Shown: positions 1 to 11,777 of the stretch, one piece after another
How the letters are laid out: the number at the start of each line of letters is the position of its first letter
How positions within the stretch are numbered: position 1 is the stretch's first letter
NCBI GenBank assembly: GCA_030998015.1
Contig: JARWMV010000050.1
Coordinates: 41,873 to 105,872 of the forward strand
Direction: 5' to 3'
Length of the DNA: 64,000 nucleotides
Source of the DNA: Ceratorhiza oryzae-sativae
Taxonomy: Eukaryota > Basidiomycota > Agaricomycetes > Cantharellales > Ceratobasidiaceae
The notes under the pieces: model-generated
The model's input: only the letters and a program-made list of their open reading frames with translations
Database searches by the model: none
What the model was told of the DNA's origin: nothing
Program-made: the position numbers and the translations under genes

Positions 1-717
1 CTCATCCCTCGCTTCTGGCCTTTTGACCATCGGTTCTCGATTCGGTGGTGCGCTCGACGAGGCTGCATCCATGTTCTCCAACGCCCGGGACACTGGCCTT
101 ACTCCGCGCGAGTTTGTCGATGAGAGCCGCAAGGCAAACAAGCTCAGTATGTTTATGTCAGTTCTCACCTTTTATGAATACTGACAAGATATTTAGTCAG
201 CGGTATCGGACACAAGATCAAGAGCGTAAACAACCCCGATCTTCGTGTGGAACTCGTCAAGGAGTACGTGCGCAAGAACTTCCCGAGCCACTCGCTATTG
301 GATTATGCTCTTGCCGTCGAAAAGGTTACCACGGCCAAGAAGGACACGGTGAGTCGAGGACATGCATGCGCCTAGGCACGGGTCTTACAAATGGGAATTA
401 GCTCATCCTGAACGTCGATGGATGCATTGCCGTCTGCTTTGTCGATTTGCTTCGCGACTCGGGCGCTTTCACCCGGGAAGAGGCCGACGAATATATTAGG
501 ATCGGCACCCTAAACGGTCTTTTCGTCCTCGGAAGGAGTATCGGCTTTATTGGCCACCATCTTGGTGCGTCTTTGCTTCCACTACAGGCTGAAGAAGCTA
601 ACCATCCGGATAGATCAAAAGCGCCTGCGCGCACCGCTGTACCGTCACCCAGCCGACGATATCTTCATCAACATGCAGGATATCTCTCAGCCAAGGGTGA
701 TCGCCAAGATGCAATAA
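1..717 (+). CDS. ACL1: ATP-citrate lyase, 3' end (partial)
   Basis: C-terminal part of ATP-citrate synthase, the cytosolic enzyme that cleaves citrate with CoA and ATP to acetyl-CoA and oxaloacetate. The gene enters from the left edge. Four exons read in one frame when introns 147-196, 349-401 and 565-613 are removed; all three are GT-AG and about 50 nt. The protein shows the citrate-synthase-like C-terminal domain, with segments [28 protein letters not shown] and [15 protein letters not shown], and ends at PRVIAKMQ with stop 715-717. The basidiomycete enzyme is known as one fused polypeptide; only its last 190 or so residues are here. AATAAA at 713-718 overlaps the stop codon and further A-rich signals lie near 940. 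The identification is secure; the start lies outside the window. Confidence 0.95.
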
Positions 718-987
718 ACGAAAACAAATGGAATTTTATATTTTGCTTTTATCTGTGCTGTGTCCTTAGTCTACGTATTTTTTTATGTCAAATAAATCCG
801 CCTTCAGTTCATCAGGTGCCGGGATGGTCTTATGAGAATTCCAGTTCCCATAGTATTAGACGGTTAGCGGAATACGAAAGACGACCAACACCCTTGAATG
901 CGTATCTGAATGAATTCTACGTGAAGGTCCATGCTAGTTGACAATAAAAACGAATACACAATGTCTTGAGTGAAAAGTCCCCAAGCC

Positions 988-3900
988 TTACAAACGCCCA
1001 GTCAAGTGGCGCTGCAGCTTGTCCTCACGTTGGCCACGATCAGCAGGGTCGCTCGGAATGGTCAAGAAGTAGAAGGTCAAATACTCGTTGAGCTGGTCCA
1101 TGTTCAGGCTTTGGATATCCCCCTCCGACTTGAGAGCGGGTAGCTGGCGGGGATACATGCCATTAGCTGCGGCGCTATGAACGCAACAGAATGTAGCATA
1201 AATTTTCGGGGAGGAGGCCTTCTTGACTCATCACAGGCCTGCATTGACCGGGATTCTGGTAGTTTTGGTCCTAAAAAATGGTCAGGGATCATCGATAGTG
1301 GTTGGCATCTGCAAAAGTCACGACCGTCTCACGCAGGGAGGTTTTACACGAGCTAGATACAAATGTACTTAGCTCAACTACGAAGGTAGAGAACTTTGTA
1401 TTTACTGTACCTAGATACGAATGTACTACAAGGGACAGTGAGAACGAGAAATAAATGAAGAAAAGAAAGAGGAAAAAAAAAACTGTACCTGAGCTCAACT
1501 ACGAAGGTAGAGAACTAAGGAAAGAAAATTTTCACTGGTGCGCGCATAACATCAGAAATGGACAAACAGGTACAAACACACCGCATACATGAACGGATAT
1601 GATTGTAAATTCAACACGCCCACTCAATCTTATGCGTGAATGTGAAGGTGAAAAGAAAGAAAAACAGAAAAGAAAAATATCAAAACATTCCCATTGCAGA
1701 CACGAACCGAGTAAACTTGAGGTGTCCAAGTGGCTTAGTAAGCGCATCTGCGACCTGTTCTTCGGTAGGGATGTACTGGAGGTCGAGTTCTTTGAAAGCG
1801 ATTACCTCGCGAATAAAATGATATTTGACATGAATATGTTTCATAGTCTGATGGTTGATGGGATTCCTGGCGAGTGCCATTGCAGATTGATTGTCTGAGA
1901 GCAAAGGAGTTGTGCCCTCGGGCAGAAAACCAAGTTCAGATAAAAATTGTCGAATCCATAGAAGTTCATGTCCAGCACTAGCATCAGCAACGTATTCAGC
2001 TTCAGTACTCGAAAGAGAGATTGTCGGTTGTTTCCTAGACGAATAAGCAATAACTCCGCCAGCATGTAGGAACGCCCAACCAGTGGTAGAGCGGCTTGTA
2101 TGCTTGTCGCCAGCGTAGTCAGCATCGACATAACCGAGTAGCCGTAAGTCGCTAGATCGATGGTAAACGATACCCAGATCGGCTGAGCCTTTGAGATAAC
2201 GCAGAACTTGTTTTCCAGAGTTCCAGTGCTCTTCGCCAGGGTTTACAGAGTGCTGTGCGAGAATACCAGTAGCATAGGCAATGTTGGGTCATGTACAGAT
2301 CATAGCATACATCAGTGATCCGATAAGCTGCTGGTAGCAAGTACAATCGATCGATGGCGCTTCAAGTTTTGGAAGATTTGGGGATTCGGCCATTGGTGTA
2401 TAGCAAGATTTGCAATCGGACATATTGAATCGAGCAAGAATATCGTTAATGTAACAACGTTGGGAGATTTTGAGTGTGCCAGCACTCCGATGGCGATTGA
2501 TTTCGATGCCTACAAACATTTTCGCTTCGCCTAGGTCGACGATCTCGAGTGATTGAGCGATTTTAGCCTTAATTTTATTGAGGAAAGTACAGTAGAAACC
2601 CCGATGATGTATAGAGTCGGGGGAATTCTTATTTGGGGTTTATGCATGATTGGGGTCGCCCTTAAATCACCGATGAATTTCATATATGTACACTCGGGAG
2701 AGAACGGGCGAAATACATGATAAATCTAAAACAACACTAACTGAGTGCTAAGGTCTGAAAGAAACGGTAGATTAGCTCGGAGACAGGGGTCATCAAGCTG
2801 GGTAATGTATTTTTGAATTACTTCGAGTGAAGCAAGGGCGCTGGCGTTCGACAGGGGCATCGACGGCGCTGTAGCGACATTGTCGTTTGGCTCTCGTTTG
2901 GTTGCTTCGTCGGCGTCATCATACAAGGTTTCCCCTCGCATGTCCGCATCTGCATGTCGGATCTCAGCTGCAACTTGGTCGACAATCTCCTTGTCGGTCC
3001 AGTCTTGTTCTGTGGGGACACCAGTGTCAAGTTTGGTAAATGCGATGGCACTGGCAGGTTCGATTGAAGGAGCATGGGCACGCTGATGGAGACTGTCGAT
3101 TGTTGTCTGTAGCGCCATGATGGACTCTTGCACATCTTCGGCTTCAGTTGGAACCGAAAGTGGAGATGGCTTGGACTCGGGACCACAAATCCCTGTGTGC
3201 TGCCAACAGTTTTGAATTGTATGAGAACTAACCTGTGCCCATGCATCGCAGATCATCAACATTGCGATGAGTTGATTAATCTTGTATATGTCCTCCTCGC
3301 CGGCGTCCTCCCGTTCAATCGCTTGCTGAAGTAGCAGGCGTTTATAGTTCGCCTTCCAACAGCGTATAATACCAGCATCATTGGGCTGAATCCACACTGT
3401 GAGATTTGGAGCGAAAAACTCGATTTGGATGTGAGGGTACTTGGCGGGATCGTGTGTGTGAGAAGGGGCGTTATCGCATAAAAGGAGTATATGTCGCCCC
3501 TGGCGTTTCATTTCGGCATTCAGGTTGGCGAGCCATCTAAGACGTTAAGATTAGTCTATAAGTTGCGCATATATGCTGATATTTATACATACCCCTGCCA
3601 AATTGATCCTGTCATCCATGCCTTCTTGTTCCACCAGTAATCGAACCCTAGATCGCGTCCATCGCGCTTTCCAAAAGCTCGTGGGCGCCGTGCATGACCG
3701 ATGATGAGGGGAGGGAGCTTCTCTGAGCCATCCTGGTTTGAACAGAGGCCAACCGAGAGTTGAGTCTTGTTTCCTTTCACTCCAGCCATTTGGTGCGTTG
3801 CTAGACCGACATCTGGGGCAAGCATCCAAAATAGGGCCGATTCATCAAAGTTGAATACGTCAGGTGTGTTGTGCTTTTCAATCAACGCACGAATGCGTGC

Positions 3901-6900
3901 AATTTCGGCAGTAAGTGTATTGATTGGTGCCGACGCTGCCTCTCCGTGGAAGTGGTATCGCTTGAGACCCATACGAGCTTTGAGACTATTGAGCCAACCT
4001 CCCGAGAGGGACAGGAAGTCGCTGGAATGCCCAAACATAGTTGCAAAATGTCAAGCCTTCGCCCGTATAATATCGCCTGTCAGCCTACAGCGCCCTCCAA
4101 GCTTCTGCAAGATCCACATCTGCAAAGCTTGATCGACATCGGGATACTCTACACGGTGCACCCGTTTGAACCGCCGTTCATTTGGGCTCTTGGCCAACTC
4201 CTCAAGCTCGTGCTTCTGTTTCTTGAGCCGCCATACTGTGGGTTGAGTAATGGTGACATAGCCAAGTCGTCAGAGTGCCCATGCAGCCTCTCCATCAGTG
4301 AGGCGAGAGTTATCCTCACAGAACTTGATGACGTCCAAGCGGTCCTGAAGCGTCAAACGGTGTCGTTTGACAGGGGTTTTGGGAGGGACTACAGCTGAAA
4401 TCGGGTGAGCAGAGGTACCTTGATTAGCTTTCATGTCTGCATGAACCATAAGAATCATATAAACCAGCCTGAAAACATAGCATACATACGTAAAATGGTA
4501 AAGTATATGCAGGCCAAAGAGAGCGCCAAAGATTCCAAAGAGATTTCTAACTTACGGCGGGGCTCCTGCAGGCCTTAATATACATTTAGATTATTCTAGA
4601 TTATTCTGCATTACTCTGACTCAATCACCGTCAAGGGGTGGGCATCAAAGGCGCGCGAATCCCGCCCTCGGCGACCTTGTTCCGGCAGTATCATAGCTTT
4701 AGTAATTGACCGACTCGTATTTGAAATTACTACTCAGACATGCCCGGGTGGAATTCTTATTTGGGGTCTATACTTATTTACCAGTATACATCATTGGGGT
4801 CACGACTGTAATAGACAATCCTGCCAAAAGCATATCATCGACATGGCTTAGTATAATCGCTAAATCGTCACCTTCACATAGCCAAAATACCAAATGATCA
4901 GTATCGCATCGATGGAAACCAATATCTTCGAGGATCTTCTTGAGGCGCATATAGAAAGCTCGGGCTGCCTGTTTAAGCCCGTATATGGCCTTGTTGAGCT
5001 TCCAGACTGATCATGAACCTTCAGCAGAGCCTGGTGGCTGCTCCATATAGATCTCCTCATCAAGATTGCCATGCAAAAATGCCATTTTAACATCAATTTG
5101 GAGAAGTTCGAGATCAAGGGTGGCAACGATACTTAAGAGAGCTCGTAAAGAATTGGCAGCAGTGACAGGCAATGATATTTTGACAAAATCAACTCCTGGG
5201 CGTTGGGAAAACCCCTTCGCAACTAACCTAGCCTTGTAGCGAATGATTTCGCCATCGGGGCCGCGCTTATAGTTGAATACCCATCGGCATTTAACAATAT
5301 TTTTATTGATCGGATGGTTCACAAGCATCCACACTTCATGCTGCTTGATCGACTTGAGCTCCTCGGTCATTGCTTTGAGCCACAAATTTGCATCTGGGTG
5401 GCTCATTGCTTCCTCGAACGTTTGAGGTGGCGATTCCATCATTGTGGTAAGTGCCTCCTCCCTCCAATATTTGTCTGACTGCGCTAGAGTGCCCACTTGC
5501 GCTCCATAACGCTCAGGTGGTCTGCGATCACATGTAGATCGACGCAGTGGCGGCGGATCGGGCTGTAGTGCCACAACTTCTTGCATCTTGGGTTCCGAGT
5601 CCAAGCTTTCGGAAGGTATGTCTTCAGGCATTTCAGGTGTATGCATTGACTCTGACAGTTCAGGTGGTTTATCGGGTACTTTGGGCGATTTGATTTTGAT
5701 TTGTATTGGTGGTATTTCTCCCAATTTGCCTTCTTCATCGTCACTTGGACCCTTGTCATGGTCCTTGATAACTACATGTTGTCGACTATCTGTGCCTTCA
5801 TCAAAGACCATGTCATGTGATGTGAGGATACGGCTGGTTGAGCGCTGAACAAGTACATGCACCTTTCGATTAGGGGCAAATCCAAGGTAATTGCATTTGA
5901 TAGATTGTGCTTGGAGCTTTGTGCGCATCTTATCAGGTACTTGGGCCCAGGCCTTGCACCCAAAGGTACATAAGCCTGACACATTTGGGATTTTGCTGCT
6001 GAAAGCTTCGTTTGGCGTTTGGCCATCTAGGCATTGCTTAGGCGTGATGTTCCATAGGTGAGCTGCATGCAGAATTGTGTAACCCCAAAATTTCTCAGGT
6101 ATATGTGCATCAAATTGCATCGCGCACTGACAGTTGTTCAGGGTTCGAATAGCTTGCTTGGCTACACCATTACTCACCAATGAATTGGCCTTGGTCTTCT
6201 GGTGCTGGATACCCTCCGCTCATAAGAATGCCTCGAAGGCATTGGAAACATATTTGCCACCACCATCCATCCATAAGTGTTTAATCTTCTTGCCAGTAAG
6301 ATTTTCGACTGACACTTTCAGCTCCTTAAATTGAGCTGGATAATTGCTTTTGTTCTGCAATAAATGGACGAAAATTTTGTGGGATTTGTCATTGATTGTA
6401 ACAGCAAATTATCGGAATCCTCTGATAGCTTGGACAGGTAGCAGGCCATGCAAGTCACTGTGCATAAGCTTGAGTACCTCAGAGGTATGAGATTGGGACG
6501 GTGGGAACAGTGTGTGGGTCTGCTTGCCCTGTAGGCATGGCCTGCACTTCGACTTGGGAGGTGAGTGACTCCCCACAATATCCATCCCTTTGATGGTGCC
6601 CTTCCTGACCATATCGAGAACATACTCGTAGTTCAGGTGGCCAAAACAGTGATGCCAGGTTGGCAGGTCTGCTCGTGCGACAGTGGTTGCAGTATATGCA
6701 ATGAATTCCTGGGCTTTAAGGTTGCCCTCGTCGTTCTGGCTGTCAGCCTTGACAACAGCTGTATGCGTGGTTGAATCAGTATGTGTGACCCTTGCTTGGA
6801 CCTTGTATAGTTGACCTGACTGTTTTGCCCATCCAATTTCATCACCTTGGCCATCCTGGGTAATCATGATCACGCCGATACCCCTCTGGAATAGGACGTT

Positions 6901-9122
6901 CATCCTTTTCTCATTGAGCTGAGTCACTGACATCAGACTCGCATTCAAATCAGGTATGTGCAGTGCAGCTTCGATACATGTGTTCATCTCATGGCCTTTG
7001 CGATTTCACAGTGTAACGAGAATTCAGCCAATGCCAATTGCATAGATTTTGGTTCCATCACCCACTCAAACTGGGACTGGTGGCACAAGGGATCGGTAAG
7101 TCGAGAACCATTTGCGCTGGGGCATCATATGGTGAGATACACCCAAATCGAGCAGCCAGTAATGCACTGCAGTCTCCTCATCGACTATGGGTAGCGCATA
7201 TAGCGTAGGCATGACCAGTATGTCCTCCATTGCTACAAACGTCACTGCAATTTGCACTGATTTGACCTTTGGTTTCGAATCATTGGACTTGGGCTTGTCC
7301 TTGTCCTTGTCCTTGTCCTTCCCCTTGTCCTTTGGTGGCTGTCGCCTCTGGAACAGTCCCTGGCCCTTGGCACCTCCTCCTTTTGCCCAACATCTGGCCT
7401 TCTGATGTCCAGTTCTGCTGCAGTTCGCACACACCTTTTGGTTCTGCCTTGCAGGCTGATCCTTCACCTTTGACGCTGTGCCTTTGCCCTTGGCAATGCT
7501 TGTAAACATTGCAGTAAGTCCAAGACCTTTCTTGCAACGTTCCTCCTTGGCTAACGTGGCCTTTATGACCATATCAGAGGTGATCAAGCTGGACTGATTT
7601 GACATCTGGAGAACTGTGCTGACAACAGTGTAGGATGGAGGTAGGGTGTTCATTAAGATTTGAGCAAGCATGGAGTTGCTAACAGGTTTGCCTAGCATCT
7701 TCATTTTTGATGAGATTGTACAGAGGGTGTTAATGCCCACAGTAATATCCTGATCCTCCTTGATCTTAGTATTAACAAGCTGGTGGTATAGGAACAATAT
7801 AGACTGCACTCCTTTCCCTTCCCACCGCTCAACGACTTGTGTCCACACATCCTGGGATGACATTGCTTCAACAACATTGGCTAGTGCTTCGTCCTCCATC
7901 GCCAATGAGATCTGGGCGAATGCCTCTTGATCTCATCTCAGCCAATCGGCTAATGACTCTGTGTATTCGTCAGCCTTAGCTTTATCCTTAGCATCCATGT
8001 CAGTAAGCTCAGCTGGGGGTTTCTTGACTCCAAGAACAATGTCCTCTAGGCCTTGTAGGCATAGGACCATTTGCTGATGAAATTTCCATGCTGTATAATT
8101 CGATCTGTCACTCTTCAGTGCAGGAATGTTGAAGGTCTTCTTGCTGAGATAACTCGGCGTACTGCTTGAAGGCATGGTGGACTGAGGTAACAGGACTTTA
8201 ACCAGGTCAACAGGGCTCTCTGGTTTTGTACTAGTAGAGGCAGCAGGGCTCATAACCTCTCATGCAGGGAGGTTTTACACAAGCTAGATACAAATGTACT
8301 TAGCTCAACTACGAAGGTAGAGAACTTTGTATTTACTGTACCTAGATACGAATGTACTACAAGGGACAGTGAGTATGAGAAATAAATGAAGAAAAGAAAG
8401 AGGAAAAAAAAACTGTACCTTAGCTCAACTACGAAGGTAGAGAACTAAGGAAAGAAAATTTTCACTGGTGCGTGCATAACATCAGAAATGGACAAACAGG
8501 TACAAACACACCGCATACATGAACGGATATGATTGTAAATTCAACAGACCGCTCACCCGTTGGAACCAATTTGATTGCTGAACCAGTATGTCTATGTGGG
8601 AGCTCATGGCAGAAAGCTCTCCTTGAAGAAGTTCAATATCGATCTGGGTCTCCCTGACCTTGTTGTTTACAGCTGCGACCACCTTGTGAACTGACTTGAC
8701 TTTCTTGTCGACAGCTGCAACCTCCTTGCAAACAGACTGGACTGTCTCACAGAGCAGGTTGACTGATTGTTCAAGCCTTTCCAAATGGCCCATAGCTTGA
8801 GGCAAGAGTATCAGCTCGAATACACAAATATATTTTCGACTACGCACCAAGAATCATACTCGAGATATAGATTATAAGATTGCACAGAGCAGGAAACACA
8901 GCATGGCCTTGGCCTAAATATGCGGGTTTACGTTATCAGCGCTTGCCATAAATAGGCCCAATGCAGGAGATGCCACTAACTTTGGTGAGAATACACCCTA
9001 TAGGCCTTTGCGAGAAGGTCCAGAGCTGCAGCAAACTGCTCATCCGTTGGAGTTCCATTGATGCTAAGGGGGACTGAAGTGGAGAGCCATTCAGGTAGAG
9101 AGGGGGCCGGAATGTCTGACAT
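988..9122 (-). CDS. coiled-coil protein gene split by a retrotransposon in an intron
   Basis: I do not recognise the family. Exons on the minus strand: 9122-8997 (ATG; begins MSDIPAPSLPEW), 8814-8557, about 1270-1240, and 1166-988 (stop 990-988). Exon 2 encodes a heptad-rich helix (LERLEQSVNLL, VAAVDKKVKSV, VAAVNNKVRE), so a coiled coil is likely. The last exon holds NGMYPRQLPALKS and ends HLTGRL. Exon 2 ends CAACGG before a good donor, GTGAGC, and exon 3 follows TTTTTTAG at 1271-1273. The copia element sits in this intron with its target duplication at 8547-8551 and 1322-1326, so removing it rejoins an ordinary short GT-AG intron. The exon 3/4 junction (donor near 1240) is the weakest call, because other donors are possible. 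Both splice sites of the enlarged intron remain intact, so expression may survive. Confidence 0.6.
1327..1616 (-). repeat. 3' LTR of the copia element
   Basis: 290-bp copy matching 8258-8546. A short, purine-biased tract (GAGTGGGCG on the minus strand, just above 1616) lies where the polypurine tract should be. The outer edge meets GACCG at 1322-1326. Confidence 0.92.
1680..2587 (-). pseudogene. pol: copia reverse transcriptase end and RNase H, 3' part
   Basis: This is the continuation of pol on the other side of the pogo insertion. 2587-2289 resumes in frame with TFLNKIKAKIAQSLEI and KMFVGIEINRHRS, then YINDILARFNMSDC. A stop and shifts follow, then the RNase H region appears in several frames (STEAEYVADASAGHELLW; LLSDNQSAMALA; QVADALTKPLG), ending at MGMF beside the 3' LTR. 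The STEAEY and DNQSA motifs are typical of copia RNase H. Confidence 0.85.
2590..4808 (-). mobile_element. pogo/Fot1-type DNA transposon inserted in copia RT
   Basis: 2219-bp element bounded by TA at 2588-2589 and 4809-4810, the target duplication of the Tc1-mariner-pogo superfamily. The terminal inverted repeats match over about 24 bp with roughly five mismatches: left CAGTAGAAACCCCGATGATG, right (reverse complement) CAGTCGTGACCCCAATGATG. Removing the element and one TA joins the copia frame perfectly (DDMLLAGLSITFLNKIK), which proves both ends to the base. A second internal similarity (GGAATTCTTATTTGGGGT at both sides) extends the subterminal repeats. Confidence 0.95.
2726..4458 (-). pseudogene. 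pogo-type DDE transposase, two in-frame stops
   Basis: Two exons, about 4458-3593 and 3536-2726, joined over a 56-nt GT-AG intron (3537-3592) that restores QGWLANLNAEMKR. The N-terminal helix-turn-helix begins RLTLQDRLDVIKF. The three catalytic boxes of the DDE_1 group are visible: FNFDES, LLCDNAPSH and QPNDAGII. In-frame TGA codons at 4272-4270 and 4053-4051 interrupt the protein, so this copy is inactive although its ends are intact. Both stops could arise by one transition from CGA or TGG. Confidence 0.88.
4811..7065 (-). pseudogene. pol: copia integrase and reverse transcriptase, 5' part, broken
   Basis: 6987-6409 encodes the pre-integrase HHCC zinc domain (HHCFGHLNYEYV, then CRPCLQGKQ) and the first integrase Asp (HSDLHGLL). 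After stops and frameshifts, 6180-5011 continues with NGVAKQAIRTL, where the copia consensus is NGVAERxNRTL: the catalytic Glu reads Lys. Then come the GAG-pol spacer and the RT domain (WVFNYKRGPDG, RYKARLVAKGFSQ, IDVKMAFLHGNL). A further shift near 5030 leads to NKAIYGLKQAAR and finally SHVDDMLLAG at 4860-4820, the RT catalytic box, where the pogo element is inserted. The region is inactive. Confidence 0.85.
7066..8253 (-). pseudogene. gag: copia gag and protease region, interrupted
   Basis: Reading starts at ATG 8253-8251 (MSPAASTSTKPESP). A single in-frame TGA at 7935-7933 separates ADWLR from DQEAFAQI, after which the frame runs on to 7066. A retroviral-type zinc knuckle is present (CANCSRTGHQKARC, CX2CX4HX4C), followed by a Lys/Asp-rich run encoded by a GACAAG-like microsatellite near 7290-7325. 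Near the end, YWLLDLGVSHHMM aligns with the copia protease signature DSGAS-H. The Ser and Ala of the active-site triplet region are replaced by Leu and Val, so the protease is probably dead. Confidence 0.85.
8246..8257 (-). promoter_or_regulatory. primer-binding site, initiator-tRNA anticodon half type
   Basis: Directly beside the 5' LTR the minus strand reads GGTTATGAGCCC. This is complementary to the anticodon stem-loop of initiator tRNA-Met (GGGCUCAUAACC in yeast). Priming from a half tRNA of this kind is established for Drosophila copia and yeast Ty5. The ATG of this site, the complement of the CAU anticodon, is also the gag start codon (8253-8251), so the element has essentially no 5' leader between LTR and gag. 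Confidence 0.75.
8258..8546 (-). repeat. 5' LTR of the copia element
   Basis: 289-bp copy whose outer end, read on the minus strand, begins TGTTGAATTT and whose inner end reads CCTGCATGAGA. It is followed on its outer side by the target duplication GACCG. Compared with the 3' LTR it shows a handful of substitutions (for example catgcagg against cacgcagg) and one single-base length difference in an A run. Confidence 0.92.
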
Positions 9123-11777
9123 GTTGTAAGAAAAGAGGGTTTTTGGTTTAGCTATGTATGCAATGAAAAGGAGTATGTATGAATGATAATTTGAAGATCT
9201 TAACATGAGGAGCTGTTGATGGTGGTGCGGTAAAGAGGCTTTTTGCGTTAAATACCCCTATTTATGCTTGGTCAGGAGGTAAACACCCGGCGCTTAATAG
9301 CATGACCACGTGATAAGACCGATCCCAGAGGCCTCTTCTGCCGAGCGGTTGGTGCTGCAAGCCAGTCGAGACATCATATTAACCATCCCAGATTCCAGCT
9401 AATGATAATCACACTATAATTCGATATCAAGATTCATCATCGACTCGTGCTATCGGATCGCGCACTCAACGAGGGGATCAATCGTACTGTTAACAATGTA
9501 CTGTCGGACCAGTCGTTAGTAAACCGACAAGATCCCACACTTGAATATCAAAAGCTCAGGTATCATGATGAGCCGCCCTCTCATATCACACGCCCCGCAT
9601 ATACGTATCTATACGATCATCTCACCACCAATATATATAAACCTACCTGTAGAACATAGCACGAATATAAGAATATCATCGGTCCACTCATGCCTTACTA
9701 CTTCCATTTCACGGCCCCTAAAATCCATAGCTACAAAAGAGCTTCGTCTTTAACACCCACTGACAAGGTTTTTCACCATTAGGGGCGCCGCGAACAACAG
9801 CAACGAATTTCTGGAAACAACAAGGCAGGCTGAGATGCGCAGGGAGATTGCTGGAGGCCGAGACCACAGGTTCAAAATCGGATTATCAGTATTGTTCAAT
9901 AACGGGAGTTACGCATTTAAATTGTAAGATAGAAGATCGATTCGCGACAGGATGTGCAATGAGTGAGGGTGGCATCCCCATTCTCTTTGCAGTCATAAGC
10001 GAAACAAGTGAATCAGTAGATCCCATCAGTTCTGCATTGTGAACGATTTACGATCTGACATCACGAAACCGGTACAAGGATGTTCTTGAACTCCAAGGTG
10101 TGTTAACAATCTCCCTAAATAATAATGACAAACAGCATAACACATACATTCACGTGAATTACTACTGTTCAACGGGATTGGTCAGCACGTGAACTATGCC
10201 ACACAAGCAACGTGTATAGCTTGATGAGTAGTGCTGGGCAAGGAGGGCGGGAGCGGGATCTCATGACGCTGAAGAGAATGACCATACCCTCCTTGGAGAA
10301 TCAAGCAGCACTTCGAAATGGGCCACAAGAAACAACAATTCCCCACAGTCTATAACTACGGTGGACCATGGTGAAAAATACCATAGTTCGGGTGCTACTC
10401 GGATGATCTTAACATAAAAATATGGCTGCACTGGTGTACAGTGTACGCTCACCAACAACCAAGGATTATTTCAACATTACATGTCATGCATATACGTGGG
10501 GGCAATGTCTCTCGCCTTCGTATCTTTTCTCTTCTCTCTCCCGTCATTCCACCCTTCTGGAGTATGTCCCGGCGCACTCGTCGTCTCGCTATCCACTTAA
10601 GTTAACGTGTAGCTCCCCCCTGACTCTCTCCATGTCTGTGCCGTATAGTAATCTAGCATAGCACACGCCAGCTTAGTATAGTTTATCGTTCAGCGTCATG
10701 AGTCTGCATTGTTTTCTTTGCACACCGTACAGTACATGTCGCGCAGCCAGAAAGTCGCATCACAAGGCCTGGCCTCCAAATGACTCCGGTGTACATAATT
10801 TTTTTAAAACTGGGAACACGTTTTATGCTTCAGTAATCGATATGATTTCAACTTAGGTATACGAACTATTGCTTAAATGGAGTGTACAATTAGGCAGCAG
10901 CCCCAAGCGCAGGGTCGGGATTGCTATCGGAACTTCATTAGTTTATACGTGGTCGAAATTGTTGCTACCGTATCAAAAAAAGCCCCACACTAGCAATAGT
11001 CTTTATATTCCTTCCGTTGTGTAGCGAGCCACAGGACCAGGACACCGGGGGGTCGGGGGTCGATTTCTCAAACTCGGAATGTTAACATTCTGCTTCTATA
11101 TATCGATTACCCTCTTGCGCGCGATTCAAGCAGCACAGCGTATGTGGCGGCCCAAACTTCGACGGTATTTATTTGGTGAAGAATTTAGCTCCCCCCCCCC
11201 AATTGTTTTTTGCGAACAGAAATAAGTATAGAATAGGTTTACAAAAGAGTGTGAATCTAGGAATAACTCGATGGGGTAAGAGGGGCTCGCAGAATCCTTA
11301 TTTTTAATCTAGAAACACGAATGACTCTTACCGAATGGTGTTGCGCATATACACTTCACTCAATTGCTGAGTCGATATACGACTCGTGGTTTTCACAAAT
11401 TCTAAGTAATACACAAATTTTGTACGGTATGGAGGCGGTTTTCACCAGCCACATATAGGTCGATCCGCCGATAGTCAGGGGACCATTTCACAGCGTCTAT
11501 CTCCTACTGTTTTTGGCGAGAAGAGTCATAATGGGCTGTGCTCATATTTCAGCAATCGTGCGGGGGGCTGTTCGGCCGTTAATCCGCAGGTCTGGGCCAT
11601 GTGTCAGCCATGATGCCTAGCCCATCGTTTAACTCTTTCCCACCCTGCCCATCGGTTCTCCACATATATAGTGTTAGCCCCTTTCTACCATACAACATGC
11701 CGCTGGTTTGACTCGCTAGCAACATCCCTCACCCGCTAGATACTTACGGCTTCAGCAAGTCCCTTGCTTCATCCAGA
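9123..11777. other. intergenic region, no gene supported
   Basis: 2.65 kb with short, non-conserved reading frames only. I see AT-rich tracts (for example near 9620-9640), a poly-C run near 11190, and TATA-like sequence near 11660 shortly upstream of the first pseudokinase. No transposase motif, LTR, tRNA or convincing spliced frame was found. Confidence 0.5.

Larger units (their letters stand above)
1327..8546 (-). mobile_element. Ty1/copia LTR retrotransposon, degenerate, with nested pogo element
   Basis: Complete outline of a Ty1/copia retrotransposon on the minus strand. It has direct LTRs at 1327-1616 and 8258-8546 that differ at only a few positions, and a 5-bp target duplication GACCG at 1322-1326 and 8547-8551. 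A half-tRNA type primer-binding site abuts the 5' LTR. The internal order is gag, protease, integrase, reverse transcriptase, RNase H, which is the copia order. Several in-frame stops and frameshifts, changed catalytic residues and a 2219-bp pogo insertion make it non-autonomous. The near-identity of the LTRs suggests a moderately recent insertion, followed by rapid decay of the coding part. Confidence 0.93.

Noticed and set aside
7187..7537. Cys-Pro or Gly-Gln-rich small proteins
   Set aside because: They are other-frame readings of the Lys/Asp microsatellite inside copia gag.
9848..10042. 64-codon plus-strand frame
   Set aside because: No recognised motif, no splice context and no neighbour evidence.
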